Shown here piece by piece: positions 1 through 8,831 of a stretch of 46,594 nt of DNA. Both the position numbers and the translations under genes were made by a program. The stretch's first letter is position 1. Each line of letters opens with the position of its first letter. The notes below the pieces were generated by a model. That model worked only from the letters and a program-made list of their open reading frames with translations, did no database searches and had not been told where the DNA came from. The stretch lies in assembly GCA_902526175.1 (NCBI GenBank), contig CABZJY010000011.1:1-46594 (forward strand), written 5' to 3'. Source of the stretch: an uncultured Alphaproteobacteria bacterium. GTDB lineage: Bacteria; Pseudomonadota; Alphaproteobacteria; Methylaequorales; Methylaequoraceae.

Positions 1-693
1 CTTAACAACTTTCTTTACCCTTTTTTCAGGATAAATATTGTAGTAACAGTGACTGTTAACAGGGCATTTTTCACATAAGGGATTTTTTGGTCTACAAATT
101 AGAGAACCTAAATCCATCAACGCCTGACAATACGAGCCATTGTTTTTCTTTGGTGTAAGATTTTGAGCTACGGTATTTAATTTTTTTTCAAAGGTTTTAT
201 TTGCAGGATTTAATTTCATAGATCTTGATATAATTCTCTTTATATTCCCATCTACAACTGCTTTAGTACTGTCGTACAAAATTGCGGAAATTGATGCAGC
301 TGTATACTTCCCAATTCCTGGTATTTTTATTAATTCTTCATAACTTTTAATAGGGTAATTTTGTTTAATTGCATTAATTGCCTTAAACATATTTTTTGCT
401 CTTTGATAATACCCTAATCCCTGCCAGTTAAACATAATTTCATCTAAAGAAGCTTTAGATAAGGAATTAAATGTAGGCCATTTTCTTAAAAATTTATAGA
501 AATAAGGTATAACTGTCTTAACACCAGTTTGCTGTAGCATGATTTCACTTAACCATACACAATAAAAGTTTTGATATTTTTCTTCTCTCCATGGAAGTTG
601 TCTTTTATGAACTTGGTACCAATTCAAAATTTTATTTTGCCATATATGGCTATTTTTTAAACTTATATTGTCTATTTTATTATTTTTGAGCAT
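1..693 (-). CDS. mutY: A/G-specific adenine DNA glycosylase MutY (3' end beyond window)
   Basis: Base-excision repair enzyme that removes adenine mispaired with 8-oxoguanine. Reading the minus strand from ATG 693-691 gives 231 codons open to the window edge. Visible are SEIMLQQTGV, which carries the catalytic Glu, the helix-hairpin-helix IPGIGKYTAASI, VVDGNIKR with the catalytic Asp, and the iron-sulfur cluster pattern C-x6-C-x2-C-x5-C (CRPKNPLCEKC...C) close to the edge. The C-terminal 8-oxoG-recognition domain lies outside the window. It is divergent from dciA with only 10 bp between the start codons, a common alphaproteobacterial arrangement. Family assignment is secure. Confidence 0.96.
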   Translation of the reverse strand, partial: MLKNNKIDNISLKNSHIWQNKILNWYQVHKRQLPWREEKYQNFYCVWLSEIMLQQTGVKTVIPYFYKFLRKWPTFNSLSKASLDEIMFNWQGLGYYQRAKNMFKAINAIKQNYPIKSYEELIKIPGIGKYTAASISAILYDSTKAVVDGNIKRIISRSMKLNPANKTFEKKLNTVAQNLTPKKNNGSYCQALMDLGSLICRPKNPLCEKCPVNSHCYYNIYPEKRVKKVVK

Positions 694-696
694 AAT
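668..696 (+). promoter_or_regulatory. Predicted leaderless promoter of dciA-smc-atp operon
   Basis: TTGTCT (668-673), a 17-nt spacer and CATAAT (691-696) resemble a sigma70 promoter. The -10 box ends 7 nt before the dciA ATG at 704, so transcription would begin at or next to the start codon. It lies inside the first codons of mutY. No Shine-Dalgarno is visible. The prediction rests on consensus match and spacing only. Confidence 0.45.
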
Positions 697-703
697 ACTT
701 AAA

Positions 704-1018
704 ATGGTAAAGAGAACTAATAAAACAAAGTCTATTTCTTCGATTATACCTAATGTTCTTGGTCCTGTTAAAAAAAAAAGTAATAAAATTTTGGAGATTA
801 AACTTAACTGGAACAAAATATTAAATGATGATCTTTCTAAATTTAGCTTCCCAAATAAAATATACAAATTTAATAACAAAAAAACTCTTGAAATATCTGT
901 AGAAGAAGAAAAGTTATTAGAGATCAGTTATAATTCGGATTTTATAATGAGAGAAATTAATAGATTTTATGGACACGAACATATAGAATTGATTAAGTTT
1001 AAAAAAATATTGTATTAA
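704..1018 (+). CDS. dciA: DUF721 family protein, DciA-like (probable DnaB helicase loader)
   Basis: A 104-residue basic protein of the DUF721/DciA family. DciA proteins help load the replicative helicase DnaB in bacteria lacking DnaC/DnaI. The N-terminal segment SIIPNVLGPVKKKSNKILEIKLNWNKIL has the family's usual spacing before a Trp (LNWNKIL), followed by a KH-like alpha/beta region. The assignment leans strongly on context: mutY-DUF721-dsbA-smc is a conserved alphaproteobacterial order. I start at ATG 704; an in-frame TTG at 668 would run back into mutY and add a non-homologous stretch. Sequence divergence is high, so the function is inferred from family and synteny. Confidence 0.75.
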   Translation: MVKRTNKTKSISSIIPNVLGPVKKKSNKILEIKLNWNKILNDDLSKFSFPNKIYKFNNKKTLEISVEEEKLLEISYNSDFIMREINRFYGHEHIELIKFKKILY

Positions 1019-1034
1019 ATTAAGTAAGGTTCAT

Positions 1035-1640
1035 ATGAATTTAAAATACATTTATTTATTTATTTTTGTTTATAACTTTTTTTATACTGAACTAGTTTCA
1101 GAGAATATTGTTGATACTATCGAAGCTTTAGAGGAAAAATCTCTTGGCGAACCGGACGCTCCAATAAAAATGATTGAGTTTGCTTCACTTACCTGTGGGC
1201 ATTGCGCTAGATTCCACAATGAAGTTATGCCTGCAATTAAAGAAAAATATATAAACAATGGGAAAATATTTTTTATCTACAAAGATTTTCCTTTAGATAA
1301 ATTTGCTTTAAAGGCATCGATTATATCAAGATGCTCAGGTAACAAAAATTATTTCAGTTTTTTAGATGTTTTTTATAAAAAGCAGGCAAGTTGGACTAGG
1401 TCTCAAGATCCATTCAAGTCTTTACTCAAAATTGCTAAAGTAGGGGGACTTAAAGATGAAGAAATTAAAGTGTGTGTTGGAAATAAATCTATCGAAGATG
1501 GATTACTAAAAGATAGACTTAAATCCTCAAAAAAATACGATATAACCGCAACGCCAACAATTTATCTTAATGGTAAAAAATATACTGGAGATTTAACACT
1601 CGAAGCACTTGAACTTAAGATTAATTCTCTACTTAATTAG
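1035..1640 (+). CDS. DsbA-family thiol:disulfide oxidoreductase
   Basis: Periplasmic thioredoxin-fold protein of 201 residues expected to introduce or shuffle disulfides in exported proteins. An N-terminal hydrophobic segment (about residues 5-20) looks like a signal peptide or anchor. The active site is C54-G-H-C57 within FASLTCGHCARFH, and the cis-proline loop is ATPT (P174). The CGHC pair and the DAPIKMIEFAS lead-in match the alphaproteobacterial thioredoxin_4 type DsbA that sits between DUF721 and smc. It lies 16 nt after dciA and 8 nt before smc, so it is probably co-transcribed. The electron-accepting partner (DsbB) is not in the window. Confidence 0.9.
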   Translation: MNLKYIYLFIFVYNFFYTELVSENIVDTIEALEEKSLGEPDAPIKMIEFASLTCGHCARFHNEVMPAIKEKYINNGKIFFIYKDFPLDKFALKASIISRCSGNKNYFSFLDVFYKKQASWTRSQDPFKSLLKIAKVGGLKDEEIKVCVGNKSIEDGLLKDRLKSSKKYDITATPTIYLNGKKYTGDLTLEALELKINSLLN

Positions 1641-1648
1641 TTACTAAA

Positions 1649-4600
1649 TTGTTTAATATAAAAAAATTAAAAATTTCAGGCTTCAAATCTTTTCCCTACC
1701 CATTAGAGATTGATATTCCTGAAGGAATTACTGGTATTATTGGACCAAATGGTTGCGGCAAATCAAATATTTTTGAAGCAATTCGATGGGTGATGGGCGA
1801 AAGTTCATCAAAAAGTTTAAGGTCCTCCTCTATGGAAGAACTAATATTTAGCGGAACAGATAATGTTCCTGAAAAAAATATTGCCGAGGTAACTGTTGAT
1901 CTTGAAATTAATGAAGAAAATAAAAAACAATTTGGTGATGACAAACTCATTGTATCCCGACATCTTGAAAGAGGTGTTGGTTCATTTTACAAAATTAATA
2001 ATAAGGATGTTAGAGCAAAGGATATTAGTATACTTTTTTCAGACTCCGGATCAGGTCCGAGATCAAGTTCTATAATAAGTCAGGGAAATATTGACCAAAT
2101 AATAAATTTTAAACCCCTAGAAAGAAAAATTATTCTTGAGGATGCTGCTGGTATATCTGGTTTACAAACTAGAAGGCATGACTCAGAATTAAAACTAAAT
2201 GCAACAGAAAAAAATTTAGAGAGGATCGGTGATAATATATCAATATTAGAAAAGCAAAAACAATCACTCAAAAGACAATCACGGCAAGCTGAAAATTATC
2301 AAAAAATCTCAGATCAAATAAAATATAACCAAAAAAAATTATTCTACATTCAATGGAAAAACTCAAGTATACAAAAATCTTCATTTCTAAAAAATACCAA
2401 GATTTTTGAAAATAAAATAAAAATTATTGAACAAGAATTAGATAAACTAAGCGCAGCATCCAATGACATTAAAGTTAATTTTGAAAAATGCGAATTAGAG
2501 AAATTAACTTTAGATAAAAAAATGAATAAAATTATTCTTGAAAAAGAAACAGTAGTTAATAAAAAACAAAATTTAGCATTGAGAAGAACCGAGGTACAAA
2601 ATTTTTTACTTTCACTTGAGAATGATCAAACCCGTGAACACAAACGAATTCAGGAAATAAGGAAAAATATTACAGAACTTAATAAATTAATTGTCGACTC
2701 AAATAATTCTGACAATTTAAAAAAAAGTCTTGATTCCGAACTTGCAAATGAAGCAAATCTTAACGAAAAAATATCTAAGCTAGAATCAATTCTTTACTCT
2801 GAGATCCAGCTGACACTTGGTGAAGAATTTAAAAAAGATAATTTTATTGAATCAAATGTAATACTGAATAAAAAAAAAAAAGAAATTGAAAAGGAATTAG
2901 AAAAACTCTCAGTACAAATAAAAATAAAGAAAAATAAAACAAATATCAAAATTCTCAAAGATTTAGAAAATAACATTAATGGTATATCCTTTAAGATTAA
3001 ATTGTTGAAGAATGATAGACTAGAAAATGAAAAAAAACTAAGAATTATTGAAAGAGATATCGAAAAGAGATCAAAAGACCTTGATGTAATTTTCAACAAT
3101 TTAACAAGAAACAAAGCAGAACTTAATACACTTAAGAAATTTGCTCAAGATATAGATAATTCAAAAAGATCCATAATCAATTTGATAAAAATTAAAAATG
3201 GTTATGAAAAAGCAGTTTATACTGTATTAAATTATGACTTAGATGCAGAACTTTCAGAATCAAAAAAATACTGGGTAGAAAAATACAACCATGAATTGCC
3301 AGATCTACCAAAATCAATTGATCGATTATCAAATTATGTAAGTGGACCAAAACAATTGGATCAAATTTTATCCCAAATTGGTGTAGTTAAAAAAAAGATT
3401 GACGGATCTCGTGCCAGTAGAGACTTGAAAGTAGGACAATATATAGTTTCTACTGAAGGATATGTTTGGAGATGGGACGGTTTATTCTCAGAAAAAGAAA
3501 CTGAAATTAGTAAATGGTTTAGTCAAGGCCAAAAAATACGTGAATTAGAAAAGAATATTTTGATTTTAAATAGTAAGATGTCAGAATGTAAAAAGAGTCT
3601 TGATAAAATTAAAATACAAAAAAATGGACTAATAAATAATGATTTAGAGTTATATAAAAATCAGCAAAATTTTCAAAAAAATTTAGATAAAGAAAATATA
3701 AAACTAGCTCAACAAAAAAACAAAGTTTTGGTTGAACAGGCCTTTATAGACAAATTGATTGAAAGACAAAACTTACTTTTAGATCATAAGAAAAAAGTTA
3801 CCGGGGAAATATCTGATATTGAGGATAAACTAAAATTAGGCACATCAAAACCAAGTGAAAAAAATCAGACACAACTAACACTTGATAATCTTAAAGATCA
3901 AATTAAGAAAAAAAGAATATATATTAACCAAATAAACCAAAAAATTTTGAGTATGGAGATAAAGGCAAACCATTATGAAAAAAATTTAGAAGAAAATCTT
4001 AATAGAGAAAAAGAATCAATAAACCAGTTAAATAACTACGAAAAAAGAATTACAAAACTTCGACATGAAAGACAAAACTTAGATGATCAACCTGACAACT
4101 TTGATCAAAAGATTAACTCTATTGTTGCAGAAATTCAAATGTTGCAGAACAAAATTGATAAAAACAACAATCATATTGAACTTAACAATAGCAGACTAAA
4201 TCAAAATAATGAAAAAATTAGAACACTTAACAACGAAAAAAATCAAATAAATAATCAGAAAATTAGACTTGAAGAAAATACTCGTTTCCACAAAGACAAA
4301 CTTACAGAAATTGAGGAAAATATTAGAAAAACTTTCGGAATTCATCCTACTCAAATGGAAAAAGATTTTGATAGTGATAATAAAGATAGTTCTGAATCAA
4401 AGGATTTTAGAGAAGTAGAGAAAGTTATTGAAGATTTAATAAATAAAAGAAACCTAATAGGACCAGTAAATTTAAGGGCTTATATTGAACAAAAAGAAGT
4501 CAGTAAAGAATTAGAGGGCATGATATCTGAGAGAGATGATATAATGCTTGCAATAAAAAAACTAAGAAAAGCTATCACTGAAATTAACCAAGAAGGAAAA

Positions 4601-5083
4601 AGAAGATTATTAAAAGCATTTGATAAAGTAAATGAAAATTTTTCTAAATTATTTAAAAAATTCTTTATTGGAGGAGATGCGCATCTTGAATTAGTTAATT
4701 CTGATGATCCATTACAAACAGGAATCGAAATATATGCTAAACCTCCGGGTAAAAAACTTTCAAGCATCAGTTTGTTATCTGGAGGTGAGAAAACACTTAC
4801 GGCAATATCTCTTATTTTTTCAATATTTCTTATTAAACCATCGCCAATATGCATCCTTGATGAAGTAGACGCAGCTTTAGATGATGAAAATGTTGGAAAA
4901 TTCTGTGAAATTTTGAATGAAATCAAAAATCAAACTAGAACCAAATTTCTTATAGTAACTCACCATAAAATAACAATGTCAATGGTCGATAAGATTTATG
5001 GAGTAACTATGAATCAAAAGGGGATATCAGATGTGGTTTCGGTGAGTTTTGATGACAATAGAGATTATCAAGAAGCAATTTAA
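1649..5083 (+). CDS. smc: Chromosome partition protein SMC
   Basis: Condensin ATPase for chromosome compaction and segregation, 1144 residues, the normal length. Order of parts: Walker A GPNGCGKSN (32-40), first long coiled coil, hinge around 500-630, second coiled coil, ABC signature LSGGEK (1043-1048) and Walker B ICILDEVDAALDD (catalytic E1072). The coils are extremely lysine/asparagine-rich with many A-runs. The start is TTG at 1649, placing MFNIKKLKISGFKSF at the N-terminus as usual; no ATG is near. No scpA/scpB gene is in the window. It sits between a dsbA-like gene and atpI and ends 1 nt before the atpI ATG. Confidence 0.98.
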   Translation: MFNIKKLKISGFKSFPYPLEIDIPEGITGIIGPNGCGKSNIFEAIRWVMGESSSKSLRSSSMEELIFSGTDNVPEKNIAEVTVDLEINEENKKQFGDDKLIVSRHLERGVGSFYKINNKDVRAKDISILFSDSGSGPRSSSIISQGNIDQIINFKPLERKIILEDAAGISGLQTRRHDSELKLNATEKNLERIGDNISILEKQKQSLKRQSRQAENYQKISDQIKYNQKKLFYIQWKNSSIQKSSFLKNTKIFENKIKIIEQELDKLSAASNDIKVNFEKCELEKLTLDKKMNKIILEKETVVNKKQNLALRRTEVQNFLLSLENDQTREHKRIQEIRKNITELNKLIVDSNNSDNLKKSLDSELANEANLNEKISKLESILYSEIQLTLGEEFKKDNFIESNVILNKKKKEIEKELEKLSVQIKIKKNKTNIKILKDLENNINGISFKIKLLKNDRLENEKKLRIIERDIEKRSKDLDVIFNNLTRNKAELNTLKKFAQDIDNSKRSIINLIKIKNGYEKAVYTVLNYDLDAELSESKKYWVEKYNHELPDLPKSIDRLSNYVSGPKQLDQILSQIGVVKKKIDGSRASRDLKVGQYIVSTEGYVWRWDGLFSEKETEISKWFSQGQKIRELEKNILILNSKMSECKKSLDKIKIQKNGLINNDLELYKNQQNFQKNLDKENIKLAQQKNKVLVEQAFIDKLIERQNLLLDHKKKVTGEISDIEDKLKLGTSKPSEKNQTQLTLDNLKDQIKKKRIYINQINQKILSMEIKANHYEKNLEENLNREKESINQLNNYEKRITKLRHERQNLDDQPDNFDQKINSIVAEIQMLQNKIDKNNNHIELNNSRLNQNNEKIRTLNNEKNQINNQKIRLEENTRFHKDKLTEIEENIRKTFGIHPTQMEKDFDSDNKDSSESKDFREVEKVIEDLINKRNLIGPVNLRAYIEQKEVSKELEGMISERDDIMLAIKKLRKAITEINQEGKRRLLKAFDKVNENFSKLFKKFFIGGDAHLELVNSDDPLQTGIEIYAKPPGKKLSSISLLSGGEKTLTAISLIFSIFLIKPSPICILDEVDAALDDENVGKFCEILNEIKNQTRTKFLIVTHHKITMSMVDKIYGVTMNQKGISDVVSVSFDDNRDYQEAI

Positions 5084-5084
5084 A

Positions 5085-5375
5085 ATGAACGATGAAAGAA
5101 AATCATTTCAACAAAGACTTGCTTCTCATAAAAAAAAAACTAATAGCAACAATTTAAACAGTAAAAAAAACTCTAAACAAAATATCAATGCACTTGGGCT
5201 TGGGTTTAAGTTAGCAACAGACTTTGTTGTAACTATTGTTGTGGGTTGTTTGATTGGTCTAGGGATAGATAAGCTATTTGAAACTAAGCCTACTTTTTTT
5301 TTAATTTTTTTGTTTTTAGGTATTGCAGGAGCTTTTCTAAATATATATCGTACTGTATTGAATTTAAATAAATAG
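5085..5375 (+). CDS. atpI: ATP synthase accessory protein AtpI
   Basis: Small membrane protein (96 residues) of the AtpI family that opens F0 operons and assists c-ring assembly or Mg2+ handling. It has a charged N-terminus rich in Lys/Asn (1-35), then two transmembrane helices (about 45-62 and 70-88), with the loop GLGIDKLFETKP between them as in alphaproteobacterial AtpI. The chosen start is ATG 5085, 1 nt after the smc stop; the upstream in-frame ATG at 5049 overlaps smc and adds unrelated residues. It is followed 7 nt later by atpB. Weak sequence conservation is normal for this family, and the context makes the call firm. Confidence 0.88.
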   Translation: MNDERKSFQQRLASHKKKTNSNNLNSKKNSKQNINALGLGFKLATDFVVTIVVGCLIGLGIDKLFETKPTFFLIFLFLGIAGAFLNIYRTVLNLNK

Positions 5376-5382
5376 GTAAATC

Positions 5383-6123
5383 TTGGCAAGCCCTTTAGCA
5401 CAATTTGAAATAAAAGAAATAATTCCAATAGTTGTATCCAATTATAATATTTCCTTAACTAACTCAGCTTTAGCAATGATTTTTACAGCTGCGATTATCT
5501 TGCTTTTTCTTTTTTTAGGATTAAGAAATTTGAATATAGTACCAAGTAAATTACAAGTAGCTGTTGAATTAAGCTATGAATTTATTGCTGGAATGATCAA
5601 AGATAATATTGGTAAAGAGGGACTTAAATATTTGCCCTTTGTGATGACCCTATTCCTTTTTATTCTTATTGGTAATCTTTTCGGAATGTTACCATATAGT
5701 TTTACATGGACTAGTCACATTATAGTGACATTCGCAATTTCTTTTTTCATTTTTTTATCTGTTACATTTATAGCTATTTTTAAACATGGCTTGATAAAAT
5801 TTTTGGGATTCTTTGCACCTGCAGGTGTCCCAAAACTTATGCTATTTTTGTTAATTCCGATTGAAATTATATCATACATATCAAGACCAATAAGTTTATC
5901 AGTGAGATTATTTGCGAATATGATGGCAGGACATACACTTCTCAAAGTAATTGGAGGATTTGTATTTGTTCTAGCTGCTAACTCATTTATTATAGGGGGT
6001 ATTATTCCCTTAGCTTTTTTGATAGCCCTAACAGGGCTTGAAATAGTAATTGCTTTTTTGCAAGCTTATGTATTTGCAATATTAACTTGTTTATACATCA
6101 ATGATGCAATACATTTGCATTAG
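5383..6123 (+). CDS. atpB: ATP synthase F0 subunit a
   Basis: Proton-channel subunit of the F0 motor in the inner membrane, 246 residues. The N-terminus MASPLAQFEIKEI is typical of alphaproteobacterial subunit a. The essential arginine is R175 in SVRLFANMMAGH, and helix 5 carries E220 and Q227 (LTGLEIVIAFLQAY). Several hydrophobic helices are evident. Start codon TTG at 5383; the conserved N-terminus begins exactly there, and no ATG is available upstream after the atpI stop. It is followed by a 36-nt gap and atpE. Confidence 0.97.
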   Translation: MASPLAQFEIKEIIPIVVSNYNISLTNSALAMIFTAAIILLFLFLGLRNLNIVPSKLQVAVELSYEFIAGMIKDNIGKEGLKYLPFVMTLFLFILIGNLFGMLPYSFTWTSHIIVTFAISFFIFLSVTFIAIFKHGLIKFLGFFAPAGVPKLMLFLLIPIEIISYISRPISLSVRLFANMMAGHTLLKVIGGFVFVLAANSFIIGGIIPLAFLIALTGLEIVIAFLQAYVFAILTCLYINDAIHLH

Positions 6124-6145
6124 TTAATTATTTATAACTTTAAAT

Positions 6146-6151
6146 TAGGAG
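6146..6151 (+). promoter_or_regulatory. Strong Shine-Dalgarno of atpE
   Basis: TAGGAG lies 8 nt before the atpE ATG at 6160. Most genes in the window have weak or no Shine-Dalgarno, so this near-consensus site stands out. It fits the need for many c subunits per complex from a polycistronic mRNA. Confidence 0.75.
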
Positions 6152-6159
6152 AATTTTAA

Positions 6160-6387
6160 ATGGATATTGAAGCAGCAAAACTTTTGGGAGCTGGTATTGC
6201 GGTTCTAGGTGTTATAGGTTCGGGTATCGGAATTGGAAATATTTTTGCAGCCTTTATTTCTGCCGTTGGAAGAAATCCGGGTGCTAGAGAACATGTTTTT
6301 ACGATGACAATGTTGGGATTTGCACTAGTTGAAGCTTTAGCATTATTTGCACTAATTATTGCTTTACTACTATTGTTTGTATTTTAG
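6160..6387 (+). CDS. atpE: ATP synthase F0 subunit c
   Basis: Proteolipid that forms the rotating c-ring, 75 residues in two helices. The helix-1 glycine motif GSGIGIG (20-26), the polar loop RNPGAR (38-43) and the ion-binding carboxylate E58 in FALVEALALFA are all visible. Ala follows E58 and there is no Gln/Ser/Thr sodium signature, so a proton-driven enzyme is expected. It has the strongest ribosome-binding site of the F0 genes. The neighbours atpB and atpF' confirm the call. Confidence 0.98.
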   Translation: MDIEAAKLLGAGIAVLGVIGSGIGIGNIFAAFISAVGRNPGAREHVFTMTMLGFALVEALALFALIIALLLLFVF

Positions 6388-6392
6388 TATTT

Positions 6393-6974
6393 ATGAAGTT
6401 AAGAAGAATCAATTTTTTTTTATTCATAATCATTTTTTTAAAACAGCCACTTCTGTTGTTGGCGGCTGATGAAAAAGGAGGTATGCCTCAACTTGATCCA
6501 AGCTCATATTCTTCACAGGTTTTCTGGTTGATAGTTGTGTTTTCCATTTTGTTTGCTCTAGTTAACTACGTTTTTATACCAAAAATTATTAAGGTTAACT
6601 CAGAGCGTAAAAAGATTATAAATGAAAATATTACTACAGCTGAAAAAAATAATAAAATCATAGAAGACTTAAATAATAAGATCGAAGAAAATATTTCGAA
6701 AGCTCAGCTTGAATCTGAAAAAATATTCAAAGTATCATACGAAAAAAATATGCAGTTTTTTAATAATGAGATAAAGGCTCAGATGAAAATTTTCGAAGAT
6801 AAAGAAAAAAAAATATTGGCTGAAATAGCTGCTAAAAAAAATGAAGTAGAAAAAAATCTTGAAAACTATTGTATCACTATATCCGATAATATTTTCAATA
6901 ACATACTAAAGAAAGATGAAAAGATTTCTAAAGAAAATTTTAAAAAATTAAAAGGAAATTTCCATGCCAACTAG
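6393..6974 (+). CDS. atpF': ATP synthase F0 subunit b' (AtpF')
   Basis: Peripheral stalk subunit, 193 residues. A signal-like hydrophobic stretch (about 7-24, ending LLAAD) precedes the GMPQLDPSSY motif, and the true membrane helix follows at 43-62 (VFWLIVVFSILFALVNYVFI). The remainder is a long charged coiled coil. GMPQLD ahead of the helix is typical of alphaproteobacterial b'. It begins 5 nt after atpE and overlaps atpF by 11 nt, implying translational coupling of the b'/b pair. Confidence 0.93.
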   Translation: MKLRRINFFLFIIIFLKQPLLLLAADEKGGMPQLDPSSYSSQVFWLIVVFSILFALVNYVFIPKIIKVNSERKKIINENITTAEKNNKIIEDLNNKIEENISKAQLESEKIFKVSYEKNMQFFNNEIKAQMKIFEDKEKKILAEIAAKKNEVEKNLENYCITISDNIFNNILKKDEKISKENFKKLKGNFHAN

Positions 6975-7449
6975 CATGCTCGAGGATTCAACTTTTTGGG
7001 TTGCATCATCATTTATTATTTTTATTTTGTTAACCTTAAAACCTCTGAAAGAATTTTTTAACACTTCGTTAGAAAACAAAATTGATTTGATTACAAAAGA
7101 AATAGATGAATCATCACAGCTTAAGGATCAATCCATTAAGATTCTTGAAGAGATAAAACAAAAACAAAAAGATTCAGATATTTTAGTAAATAAGATCATT
7201 GAAGATTCAAAAATAAATACAATTGAGTATGAAAAAGATCTGAAACAAAGACTTAAATCCACACTTGAAAAAAGAGAAATAAATTTTCAACAAAGAATAA
7301 ATAACGAAATTTCAAAAGCTGAACAAGATATTAAAGAATTAATTATTGAAACATCTATATATGTTACTCAAAAAAGAATAGAAAAAAATATTCGCACCTC
7401 AGATAATAATAATATTATTTTAAATTCTTTAAAAAAAATAAATTTTTGA
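6964..7449 (+). CDS. atpF: ATP synthase F0 subunit b
   Basis: Second stalk subunit, 161 residues, with one N-terminal membrane helix (about 8-26, FWVASSFIIFILLTL) and a long charged helical tail that would dimerise with b' and reach F1. The start codon lies within the last 11 nt of atpF'. The F1 genes (atpHAGDC) are not in the window, as expected for Alphaproteobacteria, where F0 and F1 are separate operons. Divergence is high, but position, length and topology leave little doubt. Confidence 0.9.
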   Translation: MPTSMLEDSTFWVASSFIIFILLTLKPLKEFFNTSLENKIDLITKEIDESSQLKDQSIKILEEIKQKQKDSDILVNKIIEDSKINTIEYEKDLKQRLKSTLEKREINFQQRINNEISKAEQDIKELIIETSIYVTQKRIEKNIRTSDNNNIILNSLKKINF

Positions 7450-7458
7450 TTATTTCTT

Positions 7459-8397
7459 ATGGCGGTTCATACTGTACTAGAAGAACATGAAATAAAAAAA
7501 ATTTTGAATTTATATGATGTTGGTGAACTAATTGAGTATAAAGGTATTACTGAAGGAATAGAAAATACAAATTACTTTTTAAAGACTAATAAAAAAAAGT
7601 ATATTCTTACAATTTTTGAAAAAAGAGTAAAACAAAGGGATCTACCTTTCTATCTTGATCTTATGGATCATATAAAGTCCAAAGGAATCAATTGTCCAAG
7701 ATCGCTGCTCAGCATACAAAAAAAAAGATTACAATCAATTAAAAAAAAAAAATTAGCAATCTTTACTTTTATAGATGGCAAATGTCTTAAACATTGGAAT
7801 AAAGATATTTGCTACTCAGTGGGTAAAAAACTGGCTAAATTACATCGATTGAGTGCAAATTTTCATAAAGAAAAAAATAATGACTTCAGCATTAATAAAT
7901 GGGTGAAAATATTTGAAAAATTAAAAAAAAAAGTTCACAGTTATTTTCCGGAAACTGATTCAATAATTTCTAAGGAATTAAATTTTCTTAAAGAAAATTG
8001 GTTAAAAAATTTACCAAAAGGTATTATCCATGCAGATTTATTTCCTGATAATATACTTTTTGAAAATAATAAAATTTCTGGAATTATAGATTTTTATTTT
8101 TCATGTACTGATTTTTTTGTTTATGATTTAGCAATAACAATAAATGCTTGGTGTTTTAATAAAAATAAATTTCAACATAGTTTTTTCTCTTCATTAGTAA
8201 ATGGTTATCAGTCTGAAAGAAAATTAACAAACCAAGAAAAAAAAAAATTAAATATTTCCTTACGTGGTGCAGCAATAAGATTTTTATTGACTAGGCTTTT
8301 AGATTTTTATAAAGAAGAAAAAAATTTTTTAAAAAAGGATCCATTAGATTTTTTAAATATTCTTTCTTTTCATATTCGTAATGATTTAAAATGTTAG
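7459..8397 (+). CDS. thrB: Homoserine kinase, type II (APH-fold)
   Basis: Phosphorylates L-homoserine for threonine synthesis; cytosolic. The 312-residue protein has the aminoglycoside-phosphotransferase fold used by alphaproteobacterial ThrB rather than the GHMP fold. The catalytic loop is HADLFPDN (H191, D193, N198) and the metal-binding Asp is in GIIDF (D211); TEGIENTNYF near residue 31 is the nucleotide-loop equivalent. It starts 9 nt after atpF and overlaps rnhA by 7 nt, so it is in the same operon. Its pathway partner thrC is found separately at 11892-13280, at the end of the cytochrome oxidase operon. Confidence 0.92.
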   Translation: MAVHTVLEEHEIKKILNLYDVGELIEYKGITEGIENTNYFLKTNKKKYILTIFEKRVKQRDLPFYLDLMDHIKSKGINCPRSLLSIQKKRLQSIKKKKLAIFTFIDGKCLKHWNKDICYSVGKKLAKLHRLSANFHKEKNNDFSINKWVKIFEKLKKKVHSYFPETDSIISKELNFLKENWLKNLPKGIIHADLFPDNILFENNKISGIIDFYFSCTDFFVYDLAITINAWCFNKNKFQHSFFSSLVNGYQSERKLTNQEKKKLNISLRGAAIRFLLTRLLDFYKEEKNFLKKDPLDFLNILSFHIRNDLKC

Positions 8398-8831
8398 AAA
8401 ATAATACTATTAACATTTACACAGATGGGGCTTGCTTAGGAAATCCCGGCCCTGGTGGATGGGCATATCTATATTATTTAAATGATAAAAAGGTCTTTTC
8501 TTCGGGTAATGAAAACAATACAACTAATAATAGAATGGAATTAACAGCCGCTATAAAATCACTCCAAAATATATCGAATGCACACCACGTCATTTTGCAT
8601 ACGGATAGTAAATATTTAATTAATGGGGCAAAAGAATGGTTAGAAAAGTGGAAGCATAATAATTGGAAAAGTAGTTCAAATCAGAAAGTAAAAAATATTG
8701 ATTTGTGGCAAAAATTGGATAAACTTCTACAATCTCATGATGTTGAATGGACTTGGGTAAAAGGTCATAGCGGAAACAAATTTAATGAAGAGGTCGATGA
8801 AATGGCAAGAAACGAAGCAAACCTTTTATAA
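8391..8831 (+). CDS. rnhA: Ribonuclease HI
   Basis: Degrades the RNA strand of RNA:DNA hybrids (R-loops, primers). All four catalytic carboxylates are present: D12 (IYTDGACLGNPGPGG), E50 (NRMELTAA), D72 (HTDSKYLI) and D136 (VDEMAR), with H126 in VKGHSGN. Length 146 residues is normal. The basic protrusion (KWKHNNWKSS, about 87-96) is retained. thrB-rnhA adjacency is typical of Alphaproteobacteria. The 3' end overlaps the convergent peroxiredoxin gene by 6 bp. Confidence 0.98.
   Translation: MLENNTINIYTDGACLGNPGPGGWAYLYYLNDKKVFSSGNENNTTNNRMELTAAIKSLQNISNAHHVILHTDSKYLINGAKEWLEKWKHNNWKSSSNQKVKNIDLWQKLDKLLQSHDVEWTWVKGHSGNKFNEEVDEMARNEANLL

Noticed and set aside
1696-4926. Long antisense open frames under smc (1696-1950, 2080-2271, 2794-3114, 4480-4926)
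   Set aside because: They mirror smc codons, have no recognisable family, and are Ser/Phe/Ile-rich as expected for the reverse complement of Lys/Asn/Glu-rich coding DNA.
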